Shown here: piece after piece, positions 44,841 to 53,633 of the stretch
How the letters are laid out: each line of letters begins with the position of its first letter
Position numbering within the stretch: position 1 is the first letter of the stretch
Assembly: GCA_949283305.1 (NCBI GenBank)
Contig: CASDRU010000006.1
Coordinates: 248,001 to 312,000 of the forward strand
Length of the DNA stretch: 64,000 bases
Origin: an uncultured Spirochaetales bacterium
GTDB taxonomy: Bacteria > Spirochaetota > Spirochaetia > Sphaerochaetales > Sphaerochaetaceae
Direction of reading: 5' to 3'
Program-made: the position numbers and the translations under genes
Notes under the pieces: generated by a model
Told to the model about the DNA's origin: nothing
Database searches by the model: none
The model's input: the letters and a program-made list of their open reading frames with translations, nothing else

Positions 44841-45795
44841 GAAAAAATATCCGGATTTCACACTTGACCTTTCCTTTTCAATCGAGGAAGGAGAATTTTT
44901 ATGTCTGATCGGTCCCTCAGGAAGCGGCAAGAGCACCGTGCTCAACATACTTACAGGAATAGAGAGCGCGGATGAAGGAAAGATAATCCTTGACGGTGTT
45001 GACATTACAGATAAGCCGATTCAGGCAAGGGATATAGGGCTTGTCTTCCAGGACTATGCTCTTTTTTCAAACATGAATGTTGAAAAGAACATACAGTATG
45101 GCATGAACAAGAAGAAAAAGAGCGGCAAGGAAATAAAGGAAATGACAGCTCTGCTCTTGTCCTATGTGGGTCTTGAGGGATATGAGAAAAGAAGGGTCTC
45201 ATCCCTTTCGGGAGGAGAAGCACAGCGTGTTGCTCTTGCAAGGAGCCTTGCAAGCGAGCCTAAGGTGCTTCTTCTTGATGAGCCGCTTTCCGCACTTGAC
45301 GGGCCTCTCAGAAAAAGGCTGAGAAGCGTGATCAGGAACATACACGACAAGACAGGAATCACGATAATCTATGTCACGCATGACAGGGAAGAGGCTTTTG
45401 CCATCAGTGACAGGATCATAGTCATGAAGGACGGCTCTGTTGTCGCATGCTCTGATGCTGAGACTCTTTACACCCACCCCCAGTCAGAGTTTGTCGCATC
45501 ATTCACAGGGGATGGTACTCTTCTTCCCTCCTCCCTTTTCTTTGAAGGAGATGAAAGAAGCATATTCTTCCGCCCTGAAAGCGTACTGATTTCCGAAGAG
45601 AGCATAAAGAGCGAGCTCAAGCCGAGCTATCTTGTGATAAACAACACAGAGATAGTCTCAATTGAATACACAGGCTCCCATTACCTTATATGCACATCAT
45701 TCAAAGGGCATCTTATTCTTGCATCCACTCTTGTACGCCCAAGAAAAAAAATCATATCGCTGATGATAAACAAGGAAAGTGTGACAAGACTCTGA
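44812..45795 (+). CDS. thiQ: Thiamine ABC transporter, ATPase
   Basis: 327 residues. Walker A GPSGSGKST (about 38), Q-loop FQDYALF, signature LSGGEAQRVALARSL, LLLDEPLSALDGPLRKRL and H-loop TIIYVTHDREEA. The last about 100 residues resemble a regulatory OB-like extension as in MalK/PotA-type ATPases, longer than E. coli ThiQ. ATG 44812 overlaps thiP by 29 nt with GAGAGG; the frame to 44740 is inside thiP. Confidence 0.92.
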   Translation: MSFLEVRDLKKKYPDFTLDLSFSIEEGEFLCLIGPSGSGKSTVLNILTGIESADEGKIILDGVDITDKPIQARDIGLVFQDYALFSNMNVEKNIQYGMNKKKKSGKEIKEMTALLLSYVGLEGYEKRRVSSLSGGEAQRVALARSLASEPKVLLLDEPLSALDGPLRKRLRSVIRNIHDKTGITIIYVTHDREEAFAISDRIIVMKDGSVVACSDAETLYTHPQSEFVASFTGDGTLLPSSLFFEGDERSIFFRPESVLISEESIKSELKPSYLVINNTEIVSIEYTGSHYLICTSFKGHLILASTLVRPRKKIISLMINKESVTRL

Positions 45796-45826
45796 GCTTA
45801 GCTTTCTATATAAGCAGGAGAAAATA

Positions 45827-46348
45827 ATGAAAAGATTTTTTATTTTGCTATTATCGCTTTTCATCGCATTTCCGCTTTTTTCTGCTTCATACTCATTCCG
45901 CCTCAGCGCCTCTGCCGGGATGAGGGTTGTAAACATAGAAGATGACTGGACAAGGGCTCAGATGGACTATTCCCTTTCCCTTGATGCTCTTGCACTCCGC
46001 TTTGACAGGCACAGAGTATCTCTGCCGTTTTTCGCAGGCTATACGGATAAGAGTGCTGTGGATGCCCAGTACAATTTCCTCTCCCCTTACTACTCTCTCG
46101 GGCTAGGACTTGAATATGACTACTCTTTTACTGATATTCTTGAGCTCAGAAACAGCATATATTACATATTCCGCTATTATCACAGCATGAACGGCCTGTT
46201 AAATGAGATAAGACTCCAGAGCTCAATTGCATATACATTCTCAGAATTCTTCTCCATCACCATGCCTGTATCCGTCTCATTTTCAAAAGATGAGATCGAT
46301 TTCCTCATTGGCATCGGAACAAGCGTGAATCTGGAGGCATCAAGATGA
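45827..46348 (+). CDS. Secreted beta-barrel-like protein, unknown
   Basis: 173 residues. Signal peptide of about 20 residues (FPLFSASYS). The rest is rich in alternating aromatic and polar residues with YSLGLGLEYDYSF-type strands, as in a small outer-membrane beta-barrel. AGGAG site. Stop overlaps the start of the caspase-like lipoprotein gene (ATGA), so the pair is coupled. No family recognised. Confidence 0.65.
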   Translation: MKRFFILLLSLFIAFPLFSASYSFRLSASAGMRVVNIEDDWTRAQMDYSLSLDALALRFDRHRVSLPFFAGYTDKSAVDAQYNFLSPYYSLGLGLEYDYSFTDILELRNSIYYIFRYYHSMNGLLNEIRLQSSIAYTFSEFFSITMPVSVSFSKDEIDFLIGIGTSVNLEASR

Positions 46349-47328
46349 GAAAGATATTCCTGCTCCTTCTGGCCCTGGTCCTTGTCTCATCATGCAGCTT
46401 TGCTCCCCTTGAAGAAACAAGGGGAAGAAAATATCACATAATAAGCATCGCAGCAAGCTATGAAAAAGCAGATGGGGAAATAAATCCGCTTAAGGCTACA
46501 GTGCCTGATCAGAGAAAGCTGAGAGAGCAGTTTGAGCTTATCTTCTCCTCGCTTGGATATGAGTATGATGTATTTGAATATAATGATGAGATGAGTAAAG
46601 ATCATATTTTCAGCTACAGGTATTACCGCAGTTCTGATAAAGAAGAAAACATACAACCACAACCATTTAATCCTGGAAAAAAGACTGAAGAAGCTTCAGA
46701 CCTTTTTAAAATTATAAAGGACAAAGTCAAAGCAGATAAGGATGATGTAATAATCTTTTATTATGCAGGACACGGCACAGAAAACGGGGATTTGGCATTC
46801 TATTATGACAATAGCAGCGAACCAAATTATTCAAAAATGACGGTACGGATGCTCCTTGATGATTTTCTTTCATCCTATGATTGCACTAAGCTTGTTATTC
46901 TTGACTCCTGCTACAGCGGAGCATTTGTCGAGAATTCATCACTTGAGAGCATCTTCACATACACAGAGAGAGATGGAGAGTGGATCACTGATTCATTTCC
47001 CGATATCGGATCCCTGATTGCAGGTTCGTTCACCTCCACGTTCATGTCAACTGCAAAGGATGAGAAGAGGACCTACATACTCTCTGGATCATCTGAAAAG
47101 CAGTCTTCATATGAATCCACAAAAGGAGATGTACACGGTTTTCTTACAATCGCCGTACTTGAGGCACTTGGATACAACAGGAAAACAGAAAGCATTGGTT
47201 TTCCCAGCTGGGAAAGCCTCTCATGCGCAGAGCTTTACAGGATGACACTTGACAACATGGGTTCAGATATTCTGAGCCAGAGCCCGCTCTTTTCATCAAG
47301 CAGGATTGACACTATGCTCTTCATCTAG
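46345..47328 (+). CDS. Caspase-like (peptidase C14) lipoprotein
   Basis: 327 residues. Lipoprotein signal with Cys17 in LVSSC. Caspase-fold dyad: His143 in FYYAGHGTENG and Cys189 in VILDSCYSGAF, with the usual hydrophobic strands before each. A C-terminal part includes ILSGSSEKQSSYE and HGFLTIAVLEAL, the substrate-loop region of metacaspase-like enzymes. So a predicted envelope-anchored cysteine protease, probably Arg/Lys-specific by family. Coupled to the preceding barrel-like gene. Stop shares CTAG with uvrB. Confidence 0.85.
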   Translation: MRKIFLLLLALVLVSSCSFAPLEETRGRKYHIISIAASYEKADGEINPLKATVPDQRKLREQFELIFSSLGYEYDVFEYNDEMSKDHIFSYRYYRSSDKEENIQPQPFNPGKKTEEASDLFKIIKDKVKADKDDVIIFYYAGHGTENGDLAFYYDNSSEPNYSKMTVRMLLDDFLSSYDCTKLVILDSCYSGAFVENSSLESIFTYTERDGEWITDSFPDIGSLIAGSFTSTFMSTAKDEKRTYILSGSSEKQSSYESTKGDVHGFLTIAVLEALGYNRKTESIGFPSWESLSCAELYRMTLDNMGSDILSQSPLFSSSRIDTMLFI

Positions 47329-49373
47329 GCATTCCAGTCAACATTCTTCGCGCTGGCATTATACTGGGCAAGCTCATCGCGGATCACAGCTGCCTTCTCG
47401 AACTCCAGGTTTTGCGCATAGAAAAGCATCTGCTTTTCAAGTTCGCGCACATATTTCTTCCTGTCTTTCTCAAGAAGAAGATTATAGCTACTTTTGCGGA
47501 TCTTTATATCTTCACGGGCAATGTCTTCTTTGTCCTCCCTGTCGCGCTCGATTATATCCTCAACTGCTTTCTTGATTGTTCTCGGGGTTATGCCATGAGC
47601 CTTGTTGTATTCCATCTGAACCTTTCTTCTGTGCTCAGTCTCCTCTATTGCCTCAGCCATGGCAGGAGAAATCCTGTCTGCATACATTATGACCCTTCCG
47701 TTTGCATTTCTCGCAACACGTCCTATTGTCTGAATCAGGCTTGTCGCAGAGCGCAGGAAGCCGATTTTGTCTGCATCCAGAATGGCACAGAGCGATACTT
47801 CAGGAAGATCGAGGCCCTCTCTTAAAAGATTGATTCCAACAAGCACGTCAAACTTTCCAAGGCGCAGATCGCGAAGTATTTCAACACGCTCTATCGTGTC
47901 AATCTCAGAGTGGAGGTACTTCACTTTCAAATCAAGAGAGGCAAGATAATCAGAAAGATCCTCGCTCATCTTCTTTGTGAGGGTTGTGACAATCACCCTC
48001 TCGTTCTTTTCAACAGTCTTCCTTATTTCTCCGTAAAGGTCCTCCATCTGGCCCTCTGTGCTTCTGACAGAGATTTCAGGGTCAAGAAGACCTGTAGGCC
48101 TGATAAGCTGTTCAACAATCTGGGAAGACTCTTTTTTCTCCCTCTCCCCCGGGGTGGCAGAGACATATATCCTCTGCCCGACTATAGAATCAAACTCATC
48201 ATACTTCAGTGGTCTGTTGTCAAGGGCGGAAGGAAGACGGAAGCCGTAGTTCACAAGATTGAGCTTTCTGGACCTGTCTCCCTCATACATAGCTCCGATT
48301 TGAGGAATTGTCACATGGGACTCATCTATGAATGTGACGAAATCCTGTGGGAAATAATCAAGGAGAACTGCGGGGCGCTCTCCCGGGGAGCGGCCGGAAA
48401 GAGGACGTGAGTAGTTCTCGATTCCAGGACATGTTCCTATCTCGGAAAGCATTTCCAGATCATATTCGACACGGCTCTTTATCCTCTCTGCCTCAATGAG
48501 CTTTCCGTTTGAGCGGAAATACTCTATCCTCTCCTCCTTTTCCTCGTTTATTCTTTCAATACCGTTCTTTATGTAGCTTTCAGGAAGCACGAACTGCTTC
48601 GCAGGATAGAGCGTTACAGACTCAACTGACTCATACTTTTCTCCGCTTATTGGGTTGAACCACACAATCGATGCTATCTCATCCCAGTCAAGGGTGATTC
48701 TGAAAGCCTGTTCAAGATATGCCGGGTATATTTCAATCACATCGCCGCGGCTGCGGAAACTTCCACGCTCCAGGATTGCATCATTGCGCTCATAGAGCAT
48801 GCGTGAAAGCTGGGAAAATTCTTTCTTGTGGTCAAATGTATCCCCTGTATTGAATGAGTGGACCATATCAGAAAGGGCAACAGGGTTTCCAAGTCCGTAA
48901 ATGCAGCTGACTGTCGCAACTACTATCACATCCCGGCGCTCCATCAGAGCAAAGGATGCGGCAAGACGCAGGCGGTCTATCTCGTCATTTATATCAGTCT
49001 CTTTCTCAATATAGAGATCTTTTCCGGGAACATACGCCTCCGGCTGATAATAATCATATGTGGACACGAAGTACTCAACCGCGTTATCTGGGAAGAATGT
49101 CTTGAATTCCTTATAAAGCTGAGCAGACAGTGTCTTGTTATGAGAAAGGATCAGAGTCGGCTTCTGTATCTTCTCAATGAGCTTGGCCATAGTGAATGTC
49201 TTTCCGCTTCCGGTCACTCCCTTGAGTGTCTGGGCCCTGTCTCCGGCAAGATATCCCTTATAAAGGCTCTCCACAGCATTCCCCTGGTCCCCTGAGAGGT
49301 CAAATGGAGATACAACCTTGAAAGGATGAGCCTTGCCAACCTGGAAATTGAATGTCTTTATCTCAGAACCCAT
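47325..49373 (-). CDS. uvrB: Excinuclease ABC subunit B
   Basis: 682 residues. Nucleotide excision repair helicase-like subunit. Walker A GVTGSGKT (52-59), damage-probing hairpin YDYYQPEAYVPG, DESHVTIPQIGAMYEGDRSRK, GINLLREGLDLPE, QTIGRVARNANG; C-terminal UVR motif (EKQMLFYAQNLEFEKAAVIRD in part). GAGGAG site inside the htrA 3' end, overlap 16 nt. Confidence 0.97.
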   Translation of the reverse strand: MGSEIKTFNFQVGKAHPFKVVSPFDLSGDQGNAVESLYKGYLAGDRAQTLKGVTGSGKTFTMAKLIEKIQKPTLILSHNKTLSAQLYKEFKTFFPDNAVEYFVSTYDYYQPEAYVPGKDLYIEKETDINDEIDRLRLAASFALMERRDVIVVATVSCIYGLGNPVALSDMVHSFNTGDTFDHKKEFSQLSRMLYERNDAILERGSFRSRGDVIEIYPAYLEQAFRITLDWDEIASIVWFNPISGEKYESVESVTLYPAKQFVLPESYIKNGIERINEEKEERIEYFRSNGKLIEAERIKSRVEYDLEMLSEIGTCPGIENYSRPLSGRSPGERPAVLLDYFPQDFVTFIDESHVTIPQIGAMYEGDRSRKLNLVNYGFRLPSALDNRPLKYDEFDSIVGQRIYVSATPGEREKKESSQIVEQLIRPTGLLDPEISVRSTEGQMEDLYGEIRKTVEKNERVIVTTLTKKMSEDLSDYLASLDLKVKYLHSEIDTIERVEILRDLRLGKFDVLVGINLLREGLDLPEVSLCAILDADKIGFLRSATSLIQTIGRVARNANGRVIMYADRISPAMAEAIEETEHRRKVQMEYNKAHGITPRTIKKAVEDIIERDREDKEDIAREDIKIRKSSYNLLLEKDRKKYVRELEKQMLFYAQNLEFEKAAVIRDELAQYNASAKNVDWNA

Positions 49374-50590
49374 TTGAAATTCTCCTCATTCTGCTCTGCA
49401 AGACAAACATCCCTGAAGTTGATATATGTCCCGTTTCTGTATACCCTGACAGAGACTGTATCGGTGCTGCTTGTGTCAAAGAGGGCCAGGAAATAATCTG
49501 TATAGTTCCTGACCTTCTTCCCATTTATCTCAGTAATTATGTCTCCTCCAAGATAAATGACGCTTTCACCGTAAAGCGCCTTCTCTGATCCTCCCTTGAT
49601 CCCGGCTTTGTCCGCACCGCCTGAAGGAATAGTCTGGCTTATGAGGATTCCTCCATCAAGCGGAAGATCAAGATAGTTTATTATCTCGTCATTGAGCTCC
49701 ACAGTCAGGGCCTCCAGCATTCCTCGTTCAAAGTAACCGTCTCTGATTATCCTGTTGACTATTTTATCAAGGCTTGTGGTCGCAAATGCGAACGTTATGC
49801 CTTCACTGCTTCCGCTTGTAGTGTAGATTGAGCTTATGAGCGCAATCATGTTCCCGCTTGAATCAAGAAGAGGTCCTCCGCTGTTTCCCGGGTTTACAAA
49901 AGAATCAGTCTGAATCAAATCAGCTATGACACCGTTTTCAAGATATACTGTCCTGTCAACACCAGAGACTATTCCCTTGCTCATGCTCCACTCGTTGCTG
50001 TATGGATGTCCTATCGTGTATACAACCTGACCTGTCACAGCTTTTCTGTTGCTTACATCAATCGGCTTCAGATGCTCGCACTCAACCTTTAAAAGCGCGA
50101 TGTCTGTAAGCCTGTCAGTACCAAGGACCTCAGCCTTTTCTGCACTTCCGTCAAAGAAATATATGGTTATGTCATCAAAGCCGTCTATTACATGGAAATT
50201 AGTCAGTATGATTCCATCTTCAGAAAGTATCACACCGCTTGCCTGAGAACGGGATGAGAGGGATGAGGAGGTGACGATGCGCACCACAGAAGGGGCAACT
50301 TTGTCATATATCTCGATGTTTCTTCTCTCCTCGTCAGAAAGACTCCATGATGCCCTGTCATCAAGGAAAAGATCTGATCCGGAGTAACTGATGTTCTCGA
50401 CAGGAACCCCTGCAAGAGAGAGAATGCCCTTTTCCCCGTATTCCTCAAAAAGCTTGCTGAATGCCTGGCTGAAGGCTTTATTCTGCCTTCTCTCATATAC
50501 GGATGCAGTAATTGAGAACAATACGATCAAGAGAATGACAAATAAAGAGAAACACACAATGTATCTTATTTTCCTGCCCGGGGCTTTCAT
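49358..50590 (-). CDS. HtrA/Deg-type serine protease with PDZ domain
   Basis: 410 residues. N-terminal membrane anchor (about 9-30), trypsin-like domain with His133 (TNFHVID), Asp163 (LTDIALL) and Ser237 (NPGNSGGPL), then one PDZ-like domain (about 300-395, GGDIITEINGKKV). Envelope quality-control protease. ATG 50590 is preferred to 50614, because TATAAT ends 7 nt before it (leaderless type). Confidence 0.92.
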   Translation of the reverse strand: MKAPGRKIRYIVCFSLFVILLIVLFSITASVYERRQNKAFSQAFSKLFEEYGEKGILSLAGVPVENISYSGSDLFLDDRASWSLSDEERRNIEIYDKVAPSVVRIVTSSSLSSRSQASGVILSEDGIILTNFHVIDGFDDITIYFFDGSAEKAEVLGTDRLTDIALLKVECEHLKPIDVSNRKAVTGQVVYTIGHPYSNEWSMSKGIVSGVDRTVYLENGVIADLIQTDSFVNPGNSGGPLLDSSGNMIALISSIYTTSGSSEGITFAFATTSLDKIVNRIIRDGYFERGMLEALTVELNDEIINYLDLPLDGGILISQTIPSGGADKAGIKGGSEKALYGESVIYLGGDIITEINGKKVRNYTDYFLALFDTSSTDTVSVRVYRNGTYINFRDVCLAEQNEENFKWVLR

Positions 50591-50597
50591 ATGGCTG

Positions 50598-50626
50598 ATT
50601 ATATTTCTATTCAATATTTTTTTCCA
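50598..50626 (-). promoter_or_regulatory. Predicted leaderless promoter of htrA-uvrB
   Basis: Minus strand TGGAAA (50621-50626), TATAAT (50598-50603), 17-bp spacer, 7 nt to ATG 50590. Confidence 0.55.
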
Positions 50627-50631
50627 TGGGC

Positions 50632-50637
50632 TATAAT
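50632..50637 (+). promoter_or_regulatory. -10 box of the methyltransferase gene (leaderless type)
   Basis: Perfect TATAAT ending 8 nt before ATG 50646; weak -35 near 50610-50615 overlapping the divergent htrA promoter. Confidence 0.5.
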
Positions 50638-50645
50638 GTATTCAT

Positions 50646-51410
50646 ATGATAAACCAGCTGAATGCAATTGCCTGGGATGAGGAAGTCAGAAAAAATAATT
50701 ACTGGACAAGAATCGTCGGCAAAAAAGAGATAGAAAGGGCCAGAAAAGGAGATGTGAGGATCAGAATCACGCCTACCCGCTATGTTCCCCTCTCCTGGCT
50801 TGATGGAATGAAAGGGAAAAAAGTCCTGCTTCTTGCATCCGCAGGAGGGCAGCAGACAGCTATTCTTGCCGCATACGGGTGCACAGTTACAAGCATCGAC
50901 ATTTCTGCTCTGCAGATTGAGCAGGACAGGAAAGCTCTGAAGATGTATGGCCTGGAGGCAGAGACTGTAGTATCTGACATGAGAGACCTTTCTTCATACA
51001 GCGACTCTTCCTTCTCTGCTGTCATAATCCCCCATTCTCTCAATTTCATCGAAGAAACAGAAAGCCTGTACAGTCAGGTTTCAAGAGTGCTGGAAAAAGG
51101 CGGAGCTTTTTTATTTGGAGTTGCAAACCCTGTTTTGTATCTTTTTGATGAGAAAAAAGAAGAAAAAGGAAAGCTCAAGGTGAAATACACGATACCGTTC
51201 TCAGATGAGAAGAGCAAAAGCGAAAAGGAAAAGATGAGGATGATAAGGAAAAAGGATACATTTGAATACTCTCACACCCTTTCTTCTCTCCTTTCACCTC
51301 TCTTCAGAAATTTCATCCTGAAGGATTTCTACTCAGATGAAAGCGGAAACGAGACTGTTGACTCATTCATACACGACTCGTTCCTCGCCTTTTTCTTCAT
51401 CAGAGCCTGA
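50646..51410 (+). CDS. Class I SAM-dependent methyltransferase
   Basis: 254 residues. Motif I VLLLASAGGQQTAILAAYG, acidic loop SIDISALQIEQD, then VVSDMRDLSSYSDSSFSAVI and IPHSLNFIEE. Distinctive Ala-Gly-Gly-Gln instead of the GxGxG consensus, as in some small-molecule methyltransferases. Substrate unknown. Leaderless-type start. 3' end overlaps apbE by 11 nt. Confidence 0.82.
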   Translation: MINQLNAIAWDEEVRKNNYWTRIVGKKEIERARKGDVRIRITPTRYVPLSWLDGMKGKKVLLLASAGGQQTAILAAYGCTVTSIDISALQIEQDRKALKMYGLEAETVVSDMRDLSSYSDSSFSAVIIPHSLNFIEETESLYSQVSRVLEKGGAFLFGVANPVLYLFDEKKEEKGKLKVKYTIPFSDEKSKSEKEKMRMIRKKDTFEYSHTLSSLLSPLFRNFILKDFYSDESGNETVDSFIHDSFLAFFFIRA

Positions 51411-52371
51411 TTATATCATTATCCTGTGTTAGAAGGACTGCAGAGACACCCCAGCTATCACAGATTTCAGCTGTCGCATCGACTCCGAGAATGAAGCATG
51501 CAGTTGAAAGCGCGTCAGCAAGAGCGCTGTCGGCACATATTATGGACACACTCTGGATATCTGACGATGATGGATAGCCGGTACGGGGATCGAGAATATG
51601 ATGATATCTCGTTCCATCTTCTGCTGTGAAATATCTTTCGTATGCACCGCTTGTTACTACAGAAGAGTCAGACACATCCACAGTCGCATAGCTTCCGCCG
51701 AATTCCAGATCCGGATTCTGAAGTCCTACGGTCCATTTCCTGCCCTCTTCTTTTTCTCCTATCACATAGACATTGCCCCCGAGATTGACAATTGCTTTCT
51801 CACATCCCATCTCTTTCATCAGAGAGACAACCTCATTTGCTATCCATCCCTTTGCAACAGCTCCTAGATCTATGCTCATTCCTTTTTTCAGGAACGAGAC
51901 CGTATGATTCTCCTCATCCAGGACAATTGATCTGTAATCGCAAAGCGGAAGAGCCTCTTCTATCTCCTCCGGGCCAGGGAGCCTTGCTTCATCTGTCCCT
52001 ATTTTCCATAAGTCGACAAGAGGCCCTATTGCTATGTTGAAGACCCCGTCTGTCTCATAGCTCATGTCAAGCGCAAATGAAATGAGATCGAAGACATCAG
52101 AAGAGACCTCAACTGGAAATGATGATGCATTTTCATTGACAAAGAAAATCTCGCTTGTGCTGCTGTACCGGTCTACCAGATTGCTTTTTTCCCTGATCAG
52201 GTCAAAAGCTAGAGGGACTATATTCTCATATTCATCCTTGCTGTATACGGTAATCGCATTCACTGTATCCATTAAAATCTCGTTTTCAGTATATGCACGC
52301 TCAGCAATGCATGAGGTAAAGAGAAGGATGATGAAGAGAGGAATAAAAATAAGTTTTATCTTTCTCATCAT
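51400..52371 (-). CDS. apbE: FAD:protein FMN transferase, lipoprotein
   Basis: 323 residues. Lipobox LLFTSC near residue 21. ApbE motifs: MDTVNAITVYS, DGVFNIAIGPLVDLW, SIDLGAVAKGWIAN, NLGGNVYVIG, VTSGAYERYF, HHILDPRTGYPSSS and the metal-binding region SALADALSTACFILG. Attaches FMN to flavoproteins such as Rnf/Nqr subunits outside the cytoplasm. ATGA overlap with the PfkB-like gene. Confidence 0.94.
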   Translation of the reverse strand: MMRKIKLIFIPLFIILLFTSCIAERAYTENEILMDTVNAITVYSKDEYENIVPLAFDLIREKSNLVDRYSSTSEIFFVNENASSFPVEVSSDVFDLISFALDMSYETDGVFNIAIGPLVDLWKIGTDEARLPGPEEIEEALPLCDYRSIVLDEENHTVSFLKKGMSIDLGAVAKGWIANEVVSLMKEMGCEKAIVNLGGNVYVIGEKEEGRKWTVGLQNPDLEFGGSYATVDVSDSSVVTSGAYERYFTAEDGTRYHHILDPRTGYPSSSDIQSVSIICADSALADALSTACFILGVDATAEICDSWGVSAVLLTQDNDIIRL

Positions 52372-53096
52372 AAAGTCTCCATTATCTCTTCAAGCTTTGA
52401 AAGATCAAAAGTGTTCCTGTCAAGAGCGGCCATAAGAGATGAAACAATATCTTCCCTGCTTTTTTTCATCTCATATCTTTTTTCCTTTCCTTCAAAGAAA
52501 AGAATCATGGATTTTCCATCCAGAGAGAGGACAGGCCTCTTTTTCTCTTCTTTATAAGTCTTCTCATAGTTCTCCTTATCTGCAATGACAAGACCTGGAA
52601 GCATTGAAAGGGATGAAAATGCCCTTGATGCTTTCTCGTTTAAAGATCCAAATACATCTGAGACTACGAAAGGAGATGGACTGATGAATGAAATTGAGTC
52701 AACCACACTTGAAGAAGAGCTTTCTCTTGAGAGAATCAGAGGAGAGACATGCACCATGTTTATATCTGTATTCATATTCACTGATGCGCTCAGGGCCTCT
52801 TCAGAAATCGAAAAGAGTGCTGAGGAGGAGAAGAACTCATCATCATCTATCTTATGCGCCGTATGAAGGCTCATCATTGAAAGGTCCGGATCAAACATTA
52901 TCCTCTTTTCCACAAGGCTCTCAAGAACAAATGTCTTGAGACTGTCAGAGCCTAAAGCTGTGAAGAAGAACGGAAGCTCCGTTTTCTCTGCCAGCTTAGA
53001 TACTAAAGAATAGCCATATCCACCGACCTTTTTCTCATAAAGCTGTCCATCCTTTTTCTCAAAGGAGACATATACATCACCAAAGACTGCAATCAT
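52368..53096 (-). CDS. PfkB-like carbohydrate kinase, degenerate
   Basis: 242 residues, ribokinase-like outline: IAVFGDVYVSFE start, VGGYGYSLVSKLAEKTELPFFFTALGSD glycine region, VIADKENYEK late motif. The expected GAGD anion-hole/base motif is replaced by SREDIVSSLMAAL; the Asp position may remain but the glycines are gone, so activity is doubtful. ATG 53096 is preferred to 53132, since TATAGT ends 7 nt upstream with TTGAGA at 17 bp. Coupled to apbE. Confidence 0.65.
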   Translation of the reverse strand: MIAVFGDVYVSFEKKDGQLYEKKVGGYGYSLVSKLAEKTELPFFFTALGSDSLKTFVLESLVEKRIMFDPDLSMMSLHTAHKIDDDEFFSSSALFSISEEALSASVNMNTDINMVHVSPLILSRESSSSSVVDSISFISPSPFVVSDVFGSLNEKASRAFSSLSMLPGLVIADKENYEKTYKEEKKRPVLSLDGKSMILFFEGKEKRYEMKKSREDIVSSLMAALDRNTFDLSKLEEIMETL

Positions 53097-53103
53097 AAGA
53101 GTA

Positions 53104-53132
53104 ACTATAGCTTTACTCTCATCTTCTCTCAA
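53104..53132 (-). promoter_or_regulatory. Predicted leaderless promoter of the pfkB-like-apbE operon
   Basis: Minus strand TTGAGA (53127-53132), TATAGT (53104-53109), 17-bp spacer, 7 nt to ATG 53096. Interlocked with the divergent promoter at 53112-53140. Confidence 0.6.
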
Positions 53133-53140
53133 GCTATAAT
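53112..53140 (+). promoter_or_regulatory. Predicted leaderless promoter of the 139-residue gene
   Basis: TTTACT (53112-53117), TATAAT (53135-53140), 17-bp spacer, 9 nt to ATG 53150. Confidence 0.55.
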
Positions 53141-53149
53141 TTTTCCCTG

Positions 53150-53569
53150 ATGCAGATAAAAAAGGTCGACTGGATAAACAGACCCGGAAAAATGAGGGTC
53201 AACTCATACAGCATCTCCTTTGATGAGAAAGGAAAGAGAGCAGCACTCTACACACTGGGGAAAGAAGAAGAGATTACTCTCTCCTATGAGGGAGACGGGG
53301 TTTCTTTCTTCCTTTTCCACACAGAAAATGATTATCTGATCATCTCCTCTTGCCTTCTGAGCTTTGACCTCTTCTCTCTTAAGGGGAAATATGAGCTTCC
53401 TTTTGAAATCAGGAGTCTCCTCATAAAAAAGGAGAATGAAAAGATCTCATTCATATCTGATGGCAAAGAAATCATGAGCCTTGAAAATGAAGCATTCACT
53501 GAAAGCGCTTCTGTCGGTTTTCTCATAAGAAATGAAGAGGAAAAACAGGTAAGGCTATTTTTCAAATGA
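53150..53569 (+). CDS. Hypothetical protein, beta-rich
   Basis: 139 residues, no signal peptide or membrane span. Starts MQIKKVDWINRPGKMRV; alternating strands throughout (VGFLIRNEEEKQVRLFF at the end) suggest a beta-sandwich, perhaps DUF1349/concanavalin-like, but this is only an impression. Ends 64 nt before glnS, so possibly cotranscribed. Confidence 0.6.
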   Translation: MQIKKVDWINRPGKMRVNSYSISFDEKGKRAALYTLGKEEEITLSYEGDGVSFFLFHTENDYLIISSCLLSFDLFSLKGKYELPFEIRSLLIKKENEKISFISDGKEIMSLENEAFTESASVGFLIRNEEEKQVRLFFK

Positions 53570-53633
53570 CGCTCTTATGCTATCTTTAACAAGATAAATC
53601 TTAGGGTCCTTTGGAAGACCTGAAGGAGAGAAC

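Noticed and set aside
53585-53633. T-box or other leader before glnS
   Set aside because: Only a weak AGGGTC/GACCT pairing is seen; the gap is too short for a T-box and has no T-box sequence.
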